Counted from the stretch's first letter, positions 1 through 8,023 are shown. The stretch is DNA of 64,000 nt from Acidimicrobiales bacterium (GCA_025455885.1 JALOLR010000001.1:9441-73440), one strand, 5' to 3'. Program-made: numbers and translations. The notes: generated by a model from the letters alone, not told the origin.

Positions 1-24
1 CTGAACACTCAACAGTTCGGGAAA
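1..24. repeat. Partial copy of a dispersed hairpin repeat
   Basis: The first bases contain ACTCAACAGTTCGG, the reverse complement of the left arm GAACTGTTGAGT of the better preserved copy at 38414-38463. A third relative lies at 19683-19734. This copy sits just past the 3' end of an acyl-CoA dehydrogenase gene and is cut by the window edge, so its full extent is unknown. Confidence 0.5.
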
Positions 25-31
25 AGGGGGG

Positions 32-1642
32 CTACTTGGCGTTGTCGAGCATGCGGCGGGCGATGACCTTCAGGCACAGGGTCTCGTCGGCCCCCTCGAA
101 GATCGACAGCACCCGGGCGTCGACGAAGTACCGGCTCACCGCGTACTCCTCGGCGTAGCCGAAGCCGCCGTGGATCTGCATCGCCTCGCGCGTCACCCAC
201 TCGGCGGCCTTGCAGACGTAGGCCTTCACCATCGACGCCTCGAGCTGGCCCTGGCCCCGGGCCATCAGCCTCGCCACCTCGTAGCCGAACTGCCGGCCGG
301 CCTGGATGAGCACGACCATCCGGCCGAGCTTGGCCCGGGTGAGCTGGTAGTCGGCGATGGGGTGTCCGAACACCACTCGGTCCAGGGCGTACTGGTGGGC
401 GTCCTCGTAGGCGGCCTGCATCACCCCGACGGCCCGGGCGGCGGTCTGGAGGCGGCCGTTCTCGAAGCCGGCCATCTGGTAGTAGAAGCCCTTCCCCAGC
501 CCGTCGTCCCCGCCGACCTGGTTGGCGGCCGAGACGAACCAGTCCTCGAGGGCGATCTCGTAGGAGTGCATGCCCCGGTAGCCGATCGTGTCGATCGCCC
601 GCCCCTCCATCGTCCCTCCGCCGGCCGCACCGCCGTCGGCGCCGGCCTCCTGCACGAACGAGAACCCGTGTCCCTCCCCGCGGGGCTTGGGCACCACGAA
701 CATCGACAGGCCCCGGTGGGTCTTCGACTTGTCGGGGTCGGTGCGGGCCAGGAACATCAGGGCGTCGGCGCGGGCACCGAACGTGCACCAGGTCTTCACC
801 CCGTTGAGCAGCCAACCCCCCTCGGTGGGGGTGGCGCTGCACGTCACGCCGGCGACGTCGGAGCCGTAGTCGGGTTCGGTGACGGCGACGGCGGCCATGA
901 CCTCGGCCGACGCCAGCTTCGGCAGCCAGTGCGCCTTCTGCTCCTCGGTCCCGCCGGCCAGCAGGGCGCGGGTGAGGATCTCGGGACGGGTGATGAGCGA
1001 GCCCCCCGCCCCGAGCGAGGCCCGCGACAGCTCCTCGGTGGCGACGACCATCCCGATGTACTCGCTCTCCCCGCCCTCGCTGAACCCGTCGTACTCGACG
1101 GGCACGCTGAGACCGAACCCGCCCATCTCGGCCAGGCCCTGGATCAGGTCCTCGGGGATGTCGGCGTTGTGGCGGTGGATGTGCTCGGCGACCGGGGCGA
1201 TCTTCTCGGTGGCGAAGCGACGGAACGTGTCCTGCACCATCTCGAAGTCGCCGTCGAGGTGACGGGGACCGGGAGCGTCGGCCAACGCCGCCAGGAACTC
1301 CGGCGCCCGGTAGGCGGCCACGAAGGCACGGGTCGCGTCGAGCACGCCGGGCTCGACACCCCACTCGGCCTCGCGCCCGAACAGCTTGGGGGCCAGCTCG
1401 GCCACGGCGTCGGCGACGTAGGCGCAGGCGATACGGGCCTCGAGCTCACCGTTGGTGCCGTAGGCGAGCATGGCCCGGCCGGTCTCGACGGTGGCGGCGG
1501 CATGGGCCAGGTCGTACGTCAGCACCTGGTGGGCGTCGGGATCGCCGAGCTCGGCGAGTCGTGTGGTGCAGGCGGCGACGATGCCGTGGGCGGTGTCGAT
1601 GACGGCAGCGGCGGCGGTGAGATCCGGTTCGGTCACGGTCAT
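32..1642 (-). CDS. Acyl-CoA dehydrogenase, long form
   Basis: A 536-residue FAD flavoenzyme of the acyl-CoA dehydrogenase family, predicted to introduce the alpha-beta double bond into an acyl-CoA thioester. An N-terminal extension of about 100 mostly helical residues precedes the usual N-terminal, beta and C-terminal helical domains. The FAD/substrate segment TEPDYGSDV, the IHGGFGYAEEY stretch and the C-terminal FEGADE are present; E516 in FEG aligns with the catalytic glutamate of the YEG motif in the family. Start is ATG at 1642. It is divergent from a MaoC hydratase at 1722, and hydration is the next beta-oxidation step, so the two may share a regulator: the 80-bp gap holds the dyad TTACC-N4-GGTAG. 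Length is greater than the usual 380-400 residues, as in long FadE-type proteins. Substrate is not predictable. Confidence 0.9.
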   Translation of the reverse strand: MTVTEPDLTAAAAVIDTAHGIVAACTTRLAELGDPDAHQVLTYDLAHAAATVETGRAMLAYGTNGELEARIACAYVADAVAELAPKLFGREAEWGVEPGVLDATRAFVAAYRAPEFLAALADAPGPRHLDGDFEMVQDTFRRFATEKIAPVAEHIHRHNADIPEDLIQGLAEMGGFGLSVPVEYDGFSEGGESEYIGMVVATEELSRASLGAGGSLITRPEILTRALLAGGTEEQKAHWLPKLASAEVMAAVAVTEPDYGSDVAGVTCSATPTEGGWLLNGVKTWCTFGARADALMFLARTDPDKSKTHRGLSMFVVPKPRGEGHGFSFVQEAGADGGAAGGGTMEGRAIDTIGYRGMHSYEIALEDWFVSAANQVGGDDGLGKGFYYQMAGFENGRLQTAARAVGVMQAAYEDAHQYALDRVVFGHPIADYQLTRAKLGRMVVLIQAGRQFGYEVARLMARGQGQLEASMVKAYVCKAAEWVTREAMQIHGGFGYAEEYAVSRYFVDARVLSIFEGADETLCLKVIARRMLDNAK

Positions 1643-1651
1643 GAGCTGAGG

Positions 1652-1665
1652 TTACCTACCGGTAG
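1652..1665. promoter_or_regulatory. Candidate operator TTACC-N4-GGTAG
   Basis: A dyad containing the perfect 10-bp palindrome CTACCGGTAG lies between the divergent acyl-CoA dehydrogenase and MaoC genes. A half-site pair with identical 4-bp spacing, TTACC-N4-GGTAA, lies at 26963-26976 between aceE and rnhA. TetR-family regulators of lipid genes often bind such dyads; the regulator here is unknown. Confidence 0.4.
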
Positions 1666-1721
1666 CTTCTGTCACGAGATCGAGCCCGGGCCCGCCGCGG
1701 GCCCGCGACGAGGAGAGACCC

Positions 1722-2243
1722 ATGACCGTGATCGACCGTCCCTTCGGCCGCCACTTCGAGGACTTCGAGGTGGGCGACGTCTACCGCCACTGGCCCGGCA
1801 AGACCATCACCGAGGCCGACGACCACCTCTTCTGCATGATCACGATGAACCACCACCCGACGCACACCAACAACTGGTACGCGGAGAACGAGTCGCCGAT
1901 GGGTCGTCCCCTGGTCGTCGGCAACCTCGTCTACTCCCTCGTCCTGGGCATGAGCGTGCCCGACGTCAGCGGGGCGGCCATCGCCAACCTCGAGGTGGAG
2001 AGCCTCAAGCACGCCAAGCCGACCTTCCACGGCGACACCATCTACGCCGTCACCCGCGTGCTCGACAAGAAGGAGACCTCCGACGGGCGACGGGGCATCG
2101 TGACCGTCGAGACGAAGGGGATCAACCAGCGCCGCGAGGAGGTCTGCGAGTTCCGTCGCCGGGTCATGGTGTGGCGGCGCGAGTTCGCCCCCGAGCGGGG
2201 CCTGCCCTACGGCGACGACGTCTTCGCCGCCGACGAGGGGTAG
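1722..2243 (+). CDS. MaoC-like hot-dog dehydratase
   Basis: A 173-residue single hot-dog domain protein of the MaoC / (R)-specific enoyl-CoA hydratase family, predicted to hydrate or dehydrate a CoA thioester in the cytoplasm. The N-terminal FGRHFEDFEVGDVY and the segment TEADDHLFCMITMNHHPTH resemble mesaconyl-CoA or beta-methylmalyl-CoA dehydratase-type MaoC proteins, with a D-x(n)-H hydratase arrangement and HHP histidines. ATG at 1722 is preceded by GAGGAGA at a good distance. Its divergent neighbour is an acyl-CoA dehydrogenase, so a role in acyl-CoA breakdown is likely, but the substrate is an inference. Confidence 0.87.
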   Translation: MTVIDRPFGRHFEDFEVGDVYRHWPGKTITEADDHLFCMITMNHHPTHTNNWYAENESPMGRPLVVGNLVYSLVLGMSVPDVSGAAIANLEVESLKHAKPTFHGDTIYAVTRVLDKKETSDGRRGIVTVETKGINQRREEVCEFRRRVMVWRREFAPERGLPYGDDVFAADEG

Positions 2244-2310
2244 CGCCGGGCCGCCGCGGTCCGCGGTCTCCCGGGCCGCGCACCGACTCCGTCGTGGCAC
2301 ACTCCCGGCC

Positions 2311-3093
2311 ATGTCCGACGAGCGGATCCCGCGCGCCGCGGCCGAGGGCTTCGACCGGGGCGCCGACGTCTACGAGGCGTCGCGCCCGTCGTACCCGGCT
2401 GACGCCGTCGCCCGGATCGAGTCCGTCGCCGGCCTCGGCCCGGGACGCACCGTCGTCGACCTCGCGGCGGGAACCGGCAAGCTCACCCGGCTCCTCCTCG
2501 GCTCGGGTGCGGAGGTCGTCGCCGTGGAGCCGTTGGCGGAGATGCGCAGGGTGCTGGTCGAGGCCTGCGGCGGACGGGTCGAGGTGCTCGACGGCGTCGC
2601 CGAGGACATCCCGCTCGACGACGCCTCGGCCGACGCCGTCATCGTGGCCCAGGCGTTCCACTGGTTCGAGCCCCGGGCGGCGCTCGCCGAGATGGCGCGG
2701 GTCCTGCGGCCCGGGGGGACGCTCGTCCTGGTGTGGAACACCCGTGACCGCTCCCACGACTGGGTGGAGCGCTTCGGCGACCTGCTGGCCGAGACGGTCG
2801 ACGATCGACCCTACGACAGCTACTACGAGGTCGACTACGCCGGGGTGGTCGCCGCGTCGGGCGCGTTCGGGGACGTGGACCTGTGGGAGACCACCTGGTC
2901 CCAAACCTTCGACGCCGAGCTGCTGGTCGCCCGGGCCGCCTCGGTCAGCGTGGTCGCGGCGTTGGACGACGACGATCGGGCGCGGGTGCTCGACCGGGTC
3001 CGCCGCCTCGCCGCCACTCACCCGGACCTGGCCGGCCGGTCGACCTTCCCCTTCCCGTACACGACCCGGGTCTACACCTGTCGGCGACGGTGA
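2311..3093 (+). CDS. Class I SAM-dependent methyltransferase
   Basis: A 260-residue Rossmann-fold methyltransferase. SAM-binding motif I reads VVDLAAGTGKLT near residue 50, followed by the acidic end of strand 2 (VAVEPLAEM) and the post-I DGVAEDIPLDD segment. AQAFHWFEP and VLRPGGTLVLVWNTR match methyltransferase type 11 / UbiE-like proteins. No clear ribosome site precedes ATG 2311 and a CACACT box lies close upstream, suggesting a leaderless or near-leaderless message. The stop overlaps the GTG start of mutY (GTGA), so the two genes are translationally coupled. Substrate unknown. Confidence 0.85.
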   Translation: MSDERIPRAAAEGFDRGADVYEASRPSYPADAVARIESVAGLGPGRTVVDLAAGTGKLTRLLLGSGAEVVAVEPLAEMRRVLVEACGGRVEVLDGVAEDIPLDDASADAVIVAQAFHWFEPRAALAEMARVLRPGGTLVLVWNTRDRSHDWVERFGDLLAETVDDRPYDSYYEVDYAGVVAASGAFGDVDLWETTWSQTFDAELLVARAASVSVVAALDDDDRARVLDRVRRLAATHPDLAGRSTFPFPYTTRVYTCRRR

Positions 3094-3995
3094 GCCCGAC
3101 GCCCCGCACCGGGGTCGCCTCCGGGCCTGCACTCCTCGAGTGGTGGGCCGAGGCCCGGAGGGACCTCCCGTGGCGACGCACCCGCGATCCCTGGGCGGTC
3201 CTGGTGAGCGAGGTGATGCTCCAACAGACCCAGGTCGAGCGGGTGGTGCCTCGGTGGCACCGCTTCCTCGAACGCTTCCCCGACGAGTCCCGGTGCGCGA
3301 GCGCCGGAGTGGGCGCCGTGGTCGAGGAGTGGGCGGGCCTCGGCTACAACCGCCGGGCCGTCAGCCTGCACCGGTGTGCACAGGCCGTGGTCGACGACCA
3401 CGGGGGTCGCTTCCCCGGCGACCTCGAGGCGCTCCTCGACCTCCCCGGTGTCGGTCCGTACACCGCACGGGCGGTGCTCGCGTTCGCGTTCGAGCGTGAC
3501 GTGGCGGTCGTCGACACGAACGTCGGGCGGATCCTGGCGCGCCACGGCGGCGAGCCGCTCGGCCCGAGACGTGCCCAGGCCGCGGCCGACGCCCTGGTAC
3601 CCGAAGGGGAGGGGTGGGCCTGGAACCAGGCCCTGCTCGATCTCGGCGCGACGGTGTGCCGCAAGCAGCGCCCCGACTGCGATCGGTGCCCGCTGGCGGC
3701 CTCGTGCGCCTGGCACGGGGCCGGTCGTCCCGACCCCGATCCCGCCGTCGGCTCGCACGGCGTCAGCCGATCCCAGAGCCGCTTCGAGGGCTCGTTCCGC
3801 CAGGGTCGGGCCCGGCTCCTCGACGCGCTGCGGGCCGGTGGCGTGCTCGCCCCCGGGGAGTGGCGCTCGGCGTGCGGCTGGGAACGGGAGGGCTCGGCCT
3901 GGGACGCCGACGACGCCCGCCGGGCGGCCGAGGCCCTCGTCGCCGAGGGCCTGGCCGTCGTGACCTCGACCGGGCACCTCGCCCTCGCCCGCTGA
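3090..3995 (+). CDS. mutY: A/G-specific adenine glycosylase MutY
   Basis: MutY removes adenine mispaired with 8-oxoguanine. The 301-residue protein has the catalytic glutamate E41 in SEVMLQQTQ, the helix-hairpin-helix LPGVGPYTA, the catalytic aspartate D142 in VVDTNVGR, and the cluster ligands C190-x6-C197-x2-C200-x5-C206 for a 4Fe-4S cluster. The C-terminal region after the cluster is short, about 95 residues, and lacks an obvious full NUDIX-like domain; this short form is common in actinobacteria. GTG at 3090 is chosen because it overlaps the previous stop and begins just before the conserved ALLEWWAEARRDLPWRR; the longer open frame from 2883 would overlap the methyltransferase heavily. Confidence 0.93.
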   Translation: MSPTPRTGVASGPALLEWWAEARRDLPWRRTRDPWAVLVSEVMLQQTQVERVVPRWHRFLERFPDESRCASAGVGAVVEEWAGLGYNRRAVSLHRCAQAVVDDHGGRFPGDLEALLDLPGVGPYTARAVLAFAFERDVAVVDTNVGRILARHGGEPLGPRRAQAAADALVPEGEGWAWNQALLDLGATVCRKQRPDCDRCPLAASCAWHGAGRPDPDPAVGSHGVSRSQSRFEGSFRQGRARLLDALRAGGVLAPGEWRSACGWEREGSAWDADDARRAAEALVAEGLAVVTSTGHLALAR

Positions 3996-4019
3996 CCGGC
4001 CCCCTGCCGGGGCGGTCAG
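3992..4019. terminator. Bidirectional hairpin covering two convergent stop codons
   Basis: A 28-base imperfect palindrome begins CTGACCGG and ends CGGTCAG (seven outer pairs intact, four more inside). It contains the mutY stop at 3993-3995 and the stop of the convergent selenoprotein gene at 4016-4018. No T-tract follows, so strength is uncertain. Confidence 0.55.
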
Positions 4020-4543
4020 CCGGTCGTCAGGGCGGCGACGATCTCGTCGACGGCGTCGTCGGCGAGGGCCCGGATCTCGTCGTCGGTGCGGTCCTGGATG
4101 GGGTGCGGGACGAACACGCGGGCCGGGTCGGCGCCGAGCGCCGTGGACTGGGCGGTCGCCGCGTCGACGAACTCCGTCGACGCCACGAAGACGCCGACCA
4201 CCCCTCGTGACTCCAGATCCACGATGTCGTGCACACTGCACGACGTGCAGCTCCCTCAGTCGGCGAGCGCCTCGATGACCACCTCGCACTGCACGGCGAT
4301 CTCCTGGCGCAGGTCGACCGGGGCGGGCTTGGTGAACGTGGGCTTGGCGAACCGGGTGATCACCGCTCCCCGTCGGGTGAGCTGCTCCTCGAGGCGGTCG
4401 AGGAAGACGTCGCCGCGCGCCTTGGTGATGTCGAGCAGCGCGACGCGGCGGCCGTCGATCGACGGGATGCGGGGCATGCGCTCACGCCGGGCGGGCGCGA
4501 ACTCACCGGTCGGGTCGAGCACGGTCAGGCTCTCTCGGTTCAC
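4016..4543 (-). CDS. UGSC-motif selenoprotein (in-frame TGA read as selenocysteine)
   Basis: Read through the TGA at 4258-4256, this frame encodes 175 residues with selenocysteine at position 96. The sequence around it is EALAD-U-GSCTSCSVHD. The upstream half contains LDPTGE near the start and the downstream half ends with ASTEF, VPHPI and an acidic helix. This matches the UGSC family, in which the first motif position is Cys or Sec; its biochemical function is unknown, and a thiol/selenol redox role is inferred. Both halves are in the same frame, conserved motifs straddle the TGA, and a perfect 7-bp hairpin starts 12 bases after it. GTG 4543 has GGAGG upstream and overlaps the stop of the preceding thioredoxin-fusion gene (GTGA), so the pair is coupled. 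No selenocysteine machinery gene is in the window. An ordinary gene caller would split or truncate this gene. Confidence 0.87.
4227..4243 (-). promoter_or_regulatory. Candidate bacterial SECIS hairpin
   Basis: On the minus strand, TCGTGCA-GTG-TGCACGA forms a perfect 7-bp stem with a GUG loop. The loop lies 20-22 nt after the UGA, within the spacing known for bacterial SECIS elements, and begins with G-U as is typical. An alternative 6-bp stem CTGCAC-GTC-GTGCAG partly overlaps it. The hairpin lies in the coding region, as bacterial SECIS elements do. Confidence 0.65.
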
Positions 4544-6012
4544 GGACGCACCTCCACGGTGACGGGGTCGCTGCCGACGGCTCCGGAGGCCCAGGACCCG
4601 ATGATGGCACTGAACATGCCCGCCCCGCCGCCGGCGTAGGTGATGGTGAGGCCGCCGTCGCGGAACTTGGGGAGCTTGAGGCCGGCCCACTTCGGGTCGA
4701 GGCCCATCTCGAGCCCGTCCACCCCCTCGAGGAGGGGGTCGGTGTCGAGCATGAGGACCTCCTTCAGCTCGTCGAGGAGGCGCTGCTTGTCCCAGCCCGC
4801 CTCGGCGAACACCCGGCCGTGCTCGGGGCTGACCACCAACATGGCGTCGAAGGCGACCACCACCCGCGGGTGGGTGACCCCGGCCAGGCAGGCGGCGAAG
4901 GAGCGGGCCAGCGACTCGGGGGTCCGGGACGTCTGGTCGGCCATGCCCCGCACCCCCTCGGCGGCGAAGAGCGTGACCGCTGAACGCCCCTCGGGCACGC
5001 CCCGGTCGGTGGCCAGCGACGTCCACGGCGAGCCGTCCTCGTCCTCGGCGAAGCAGAACGTGTACTTCCCGGGGTTCCCGAGCGTCGCCCGGTCGATCCC
5101 CCCGGGGCGGCCGCCCCCGACGTTGCGGATCACCAACTGGAGGGCACGGCCGATGGTGGCGTTGGCCCGGTTCCCCTGGCCGAGGGCGTTCACGCCGCTG
5201 TTCATGCCGATGGCCCGGGTGACGGGTCCGTTGACGACCACGAGCGGACCGGCGAACCACGTCGTGGCCAGGAGCCCGTGGATGTTGAACTCGTCGGTGC
5301 ACGCCGCTTCGACGGCGGCGAGGACGACCGGCAGGTACTCGGGCTTGCAGCCCGCCATCACCGCGTTGACGGCCACCTTCTCGACGGTGCACTCGACGAG
5401 GTCGGGGGGCACGACGGCCACGACCTCGGACGGGTCGCGGCTCGTGCCGTCGAGCATGCGCAGCACCCGTTCGGGGGTCGGTGGCACCACCGGGAGGCCG
5501 TCGGTGAACCCACGGTCGAACAGCGACTCCATCTCGTCGTCGAGCGGTGAGATCTCGATGCGACGCGACCGCAACCGGGCGCCTTCGTGGCGCACCCGGA
5601 GCCGGTCGCGGATCGACGGCTCCTCGGTGAGCGAGCCGCAGCCGGGTCGCTGCTCCGGGAGCCCGGGTGCGAGGTCGGCCACGCCCGTGAGGTGCTCCCA
5701 CTCCCGTCGTGACCAGCCTTCGGTACGACCCTCGTCGGCCCCGCCCACGCGGCGAACCAGGGTCGGCACGGTGGCCACGCCCAGCACCCAGGAGGTGTCG
5801 AGGTCGCGGTCGATGACGACGCCCGGGAGGTGGGCGAAGGGCTCTGCGTCGTCCTGCACCACGACGGTCAGCCCCCCGGCGGCGCCCAGCTGCTCGAGCG
5901 CCGGCACGACCAGGAGGCACGTCGGGCAGTCGCGTTTCACGACGGCGATCAGCCCGTCGTCGGGCAGTTCGGTCCCGACGGTCTCGATCCGGTGCACCCC
6001 GCCCCCCGACAT
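4540..6012 (-). CDS. Thioredoxin-like domain fused to a UGSC-partner domain
   Basis: A 490-residue cytoplasmic protein. Residues about 1-110 form a thioredoxin-like domain with the redox motif DCPTC followed by LLVVPALEQLG and a cis-Pro segment VATVPTLVRR. Residues about 150-490 are a large domain with recognisable conserved stretches (FTDGLPVVPPTPERV, MAGCKPEYLPVVLAAVEA, NSGVNALGQGNRANATIGRA, AGGGAGMFSAII). I recognise this domain only as a neighbour of UGSC proteins; its activity is not known to me. The stop overlaps the start of the selenoprotein gene, so the two are made together. A dithiol domain beside a selenol protein suggests that the thioredoxin part reduces the partner; this is inference. 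ATG 6012 is the first start; the upstream divergent gene begins near 6126. Confidence 0.75.
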   Translation of the reverse strand: MSGGGVHRIETVGTELPDDGLIAVVKRDCPTCLLVVPALEQLGAAGGLTVVVQDDAEPFAHLPGVVIDRDLDTSWVLGVATVPTLVRRVGGADEGRTEGWSRREWEHLTGVADLAPGLPEQRPGCGSLTEEPSIRDRLRVRHEGARLRSRRIEISPLDDEMESLFDRGFTDGLPVVPPTPERVLRMLDGTSRDPSEVVAVVPPDLVECTVEKVAVNAVMAGCKPEYLPVVLAAVEAACTDEFNIHGLLATTWFAGPLVVVNGPVTRAIGMNSGVNALGQGNRANATIGRALQLVIRNVGGGRPGGIDRATLGNPGKYTFCFAEDEDGSPWTSLATDRGVPEGRSAVTLFAAEGVRGMADQTSRTPESLARSFAACLAGVTHPRVVVAFDAMLVVSPEHGRVFAEAGWDKQRLLDELKEVLMLDTDPLLEGVDGLEMGLDPKWAGLKLPKFRDGGLTITYAGGGAGMFSAIIGSWASGAVGSDPVTVEVRP

Positions 6013-6125
6013 GGTCGGTGACGCTACCCTCTGCGGTCGGTGACGGTCCGTGTCACTTGGTGTTCACACGGCCGTCACCGTGGATTAGTGTCGGGGCGTT
6101 GCAGGAGTCGGAGTGGGGGCCGGAC

Positions 6126-6980
6126 TTGGACGTCACCTTCTACGGAGTGCGAGGTTCGACCCCGTGTTCCTGCGACGCGAACCGTCGCTACGGCGGCAAC
6201 ACGTCGAGCGTCGTCCTCCGCTCGGACGACGCCGACCCGATCCTGCTCGACCTCGGCACCGGCCTGCGCTTCTTCGGCATCGACCAGACGTGTGACGAGC
6301 CGCTGCGGGCCCATGCCCTCGTCAGCCACCTGCACTGGGACCACGTCCAGGGCCTGCCGTTCTGCGAGCCGCTCCTGTGCCCCGGCAGCGAGCTCGTCGT
6401 CCACGGCCCCGCCGACGGGGGGCGCGGCTTCGGCGAGGCGTTCGACGCGCTGATGGTGCCCCCGTTCTTCCCGGTGCAGGCCCGGGAGATGTCCGCGGCC
6501 ATCCACTTCGTCACCGTCACCGCCGAGCGCTTCGAGGTGGCCGGTGCGAAGGTCACCGCGGCGCGGGTGCCCCACACCGGCGACACGCTCGGCTACCGGG
6601 TCGAGCGCGACGGGGTCGTGGTGGTCTACGTGAGCGACCACCAACAGCCCGGCGACAACCCCTGGTTCGTCGAGCCGGCGGTGCTCGAGCTGTGCGACGG
6701 CGCCGACCTGTTGATCCACGACGCCCAGTACACGACCGAGGAGTTCGCGTCGCGGGCCGACTGGGGCCACTGCACCGTCGACTACGCGGTGCACGTCGCC
6801 GCCGAGGCGGGGGCGCGGGCGCTGGCGCTGTTCCACCACGACCCCTCCCACGACGACGAACGCATCGACACGCTGTCCCTCGACGCGGCCGAGCTCGGAT
6901 CCGAGCGGGGGGTCGACGTCGTCTTCGCTGCCGCCGACGGCCTCTCCTTCGCGGTCGAGCCGTCCCGCGTGCGGGCCTAA
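6126..6980 (+). CDS. Metallo-beta-lactamase-fold hydrolase (PhnP/RNase Z-like)
   Basis: A protein of about 284 residues with the MBL-fold metal motif SHLHWDHVQG (HxHxDH), downstream His in VPHTGD, Asp in YVSDHQ and a C-terminal LFHHDPSHDD. The N-terminus DVTFYGVRGSTPCSC followed by RRYGGNTSSV is typical of this branch, whose members act on cyclic phosphates or nucleic acids or are uncharacterised. The start is uncertain: TTG 6126 gives a natural N-terminus, TTG 6099 is an alternative, and an in-frame ATG at 6018 would add 36 atypical residues. Its stop codon overlaps the TAAGCT box that probably drives the next gene. Confidence 0.82.
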   Translation: MDVTFYGVRGSTPCSCDANRRYGGNTSSVVLRSDDADPILLDLGTGLRFFGIDQTCDEPLRAHALVSHLHWDHVQGLPFCEPLLCPGSELVVHGPADGGRGFGEAFDALMVPPFFPVQAREMSAAIHFVTVTAERFEVAGAKVTAARVPHTGDTLGYRVERDGVVVVYVSDHQQPGDNPWFVEPAVLELCDGADLLIHDAQYTTEEFASRADWGHCTVDYAVHVAAEAGARALALFHHDPSHDDERIDTLSLDAAELGSERGVDVVFAAADGLSFAVEPSRVRA

Positions 6981-6983
6981 GCT
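6978..6983 (+). promoter_or_regulatory. -10 box TAAGCT for the flavin reductase gene
   Basis: TAAGCT lies 9 nt before GTG 6993, with no Shine-Dalgarno, matching the leaderless pattern seen at many genes here. It overlaps the stop codon of the preceding gene. Confidence 0.45.
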
Positions 6984-6992
6984 CCACCGTTC

Positions 6993-7487
6993 GTGAGCGA
7001 CCAGAGCCGACCAGCGTTCGATTCCGCCAAGTACCGCCAGGTGCTCGGTCACTTCCCGACCGGGGTGACCGTCATCACCTCCATGCACGAGGGGGCACCG
7101 GTGGGGATGGCGATCGGCTCGTTCGCCTCGCTGTCCCTCGAGCCCCCTCAGGTGCTCTTCTGCGCTGGCAGCCACTCGAGCACCTGGCCGAAGGTCCGGG
7201 CCAACGGCTCGTTCTGCGTGAACATCCTCGCCGAGGACCAGGAGGACGTCTGCCGGGTCTTCGCCTCCAAGGCCCCCGACAAGTTCGCGGAGATCGGGTG
7301 GAAGCGCTCCGGCAACGGTTCCCCGGTCATCGACGGCGTGCTGGCCTACATCGACTGCGGGATCGAGAACGTCGTCGACTCGGGTGACCACGCCATCGTC
7401 ATCGGCGCGGTGCAGGACCTCGACGTGCGCCACGAGGGCGGGCCGTTGCTGTTCTTCCGTGGCGGCTACGGCCGCTACACGATGTAG
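6993..7487 (+). CDS. Flavin reductase-like FMN-binding protein
   Basis: A 164-residue split-barrel flavin reductase domain protein. The N-terminal YRQVLGHFPTGVTVIT, the GMAIGSFASLSLEPP segment and the C-terminal FFRGGYGRYTM are hallmarks of the family (HpaC/FRP-type), which reduces FMN or FAD with NAD(P)H, usually for a partner monooxygenase. Some members are oxidoreductases in their own right. GTG 6993 is the only plausible start. No monooxygenase partner is adjacent; the LLM-type oxidoreductase at 8585 is nearby but its cofactor is probably F420. Confidence 0.88.
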   Translation: MSDQSRPAFDSAKYRQVLGHFPTGVTVITSMHEGAPVGMAIGSFASLSLEPPQVLFCAGSHSSTWPKVRANGSFCVNILAEDQEDVCRVFASKAPDKFAEIGWKRSGNGSPVIDGVLAYIDCGIENVVDSGDHAIVIGAVQDLDVRHEGGPLLFFRGGYGRYTM

Positions 7488-7498
7488 CCGGGGCGCCG

Positions 7499-8017
7499 GT
7501 GCCGGTCTACGCCCTCGGAGACCTCGAGCCCCGCATCGACCCGACCGCGTTCGTCCATCCCGACGCGGTGGTGATCGGCGACGTCGAGATCGGCCCCGAG
7601 TCGAGCATCTGGCCGGGCACCGTCCTGCGGGGTGACAACGGCTCGATCCGCATCGGGGCCCGGTCGTCGATCCAGGACGGGAGCGTGGTGCACTGCATCC
7701 CGATCCTGCCCACCACGGTGGGCGACAACTGCGTGATCGGCCACATCGTCCACCTCGAGGGCTGCACGGTCGAGGACGCCGCGTTGGTGGGCAACGGCTC
7801 GGTGGTGCTGCACCGGGCGATCATCCGGACGGGATCGCTGGTCGGCTCGAACGCCGTCGTCCCCGACGGCATGGAGGTCCCGACCGGGATGATGGCCCTC
7901 GGTGTGCCGGCCCGGCTCCGGGAGGGGTCCGGCAAGCTCGACTTCATCCTGCACTCGGCCGACGACTACGTGAAGAAGGGCCAGCGCTACCGACGCGAGC
8001 TGCGCCGCCTCGACTGA
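7499..8017 (+). CDS. Gamma-carbonic anhydrase-like hexapeptide protein
   Basis: A 172-residue left-handed beta-helix protein with repeated hexapeptides (VVIGDV, SSIWPG, GSIRIG). The three metal-ligand histidines expected for the gamma-CA/PaaY/YrdA group can be seen in VVHC and GHIVHLEG. Members bind zinc or iron and some hydrate CO2; many have no proven activity. GTG 7499 lies 11 nt after the flavin reductase stop, so the two are probably co-transcribed. Confidence 0.88.
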   Translation: MPVYALGDLEPRIDPTAFVHPDAVVIGDVEIGPESSIWPGTVLRGDNGSIRIGARSSIQDGSVVHCIPILPTTVGDNCVIGHIVHLEGCTVEDAALVGNGSVVLHRAIIRTGSLVGSNAVVPDGMEVPTGMMALGVPARLREGSGKLDFILHSADDYVKKGQRYRRELRRLD

Positions 8018-8023
8018 CGTCGC

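Noticed and set aside
2883-3089. Longer mutY start at ATG 2883
   Set aside because: It would overlap the methyltransferase by 200 bp and add residues unlike MutY; GTG 3090 fits coupling and homology.
170-3499. 1109-residue plus-strand open frame
   Set aside because: Overlaps four confident genes on both strands and has no domain signature.
4016-4543. Selenoprotein frame as a pseudogene with a nonsense mutation
   Set aside because: The TGA falls exactly at the U of a UGSC motif, flanking conserved motifs are intact, the frame continues cleanly for 79 more codons and a hairpin follows at SECIS distance.
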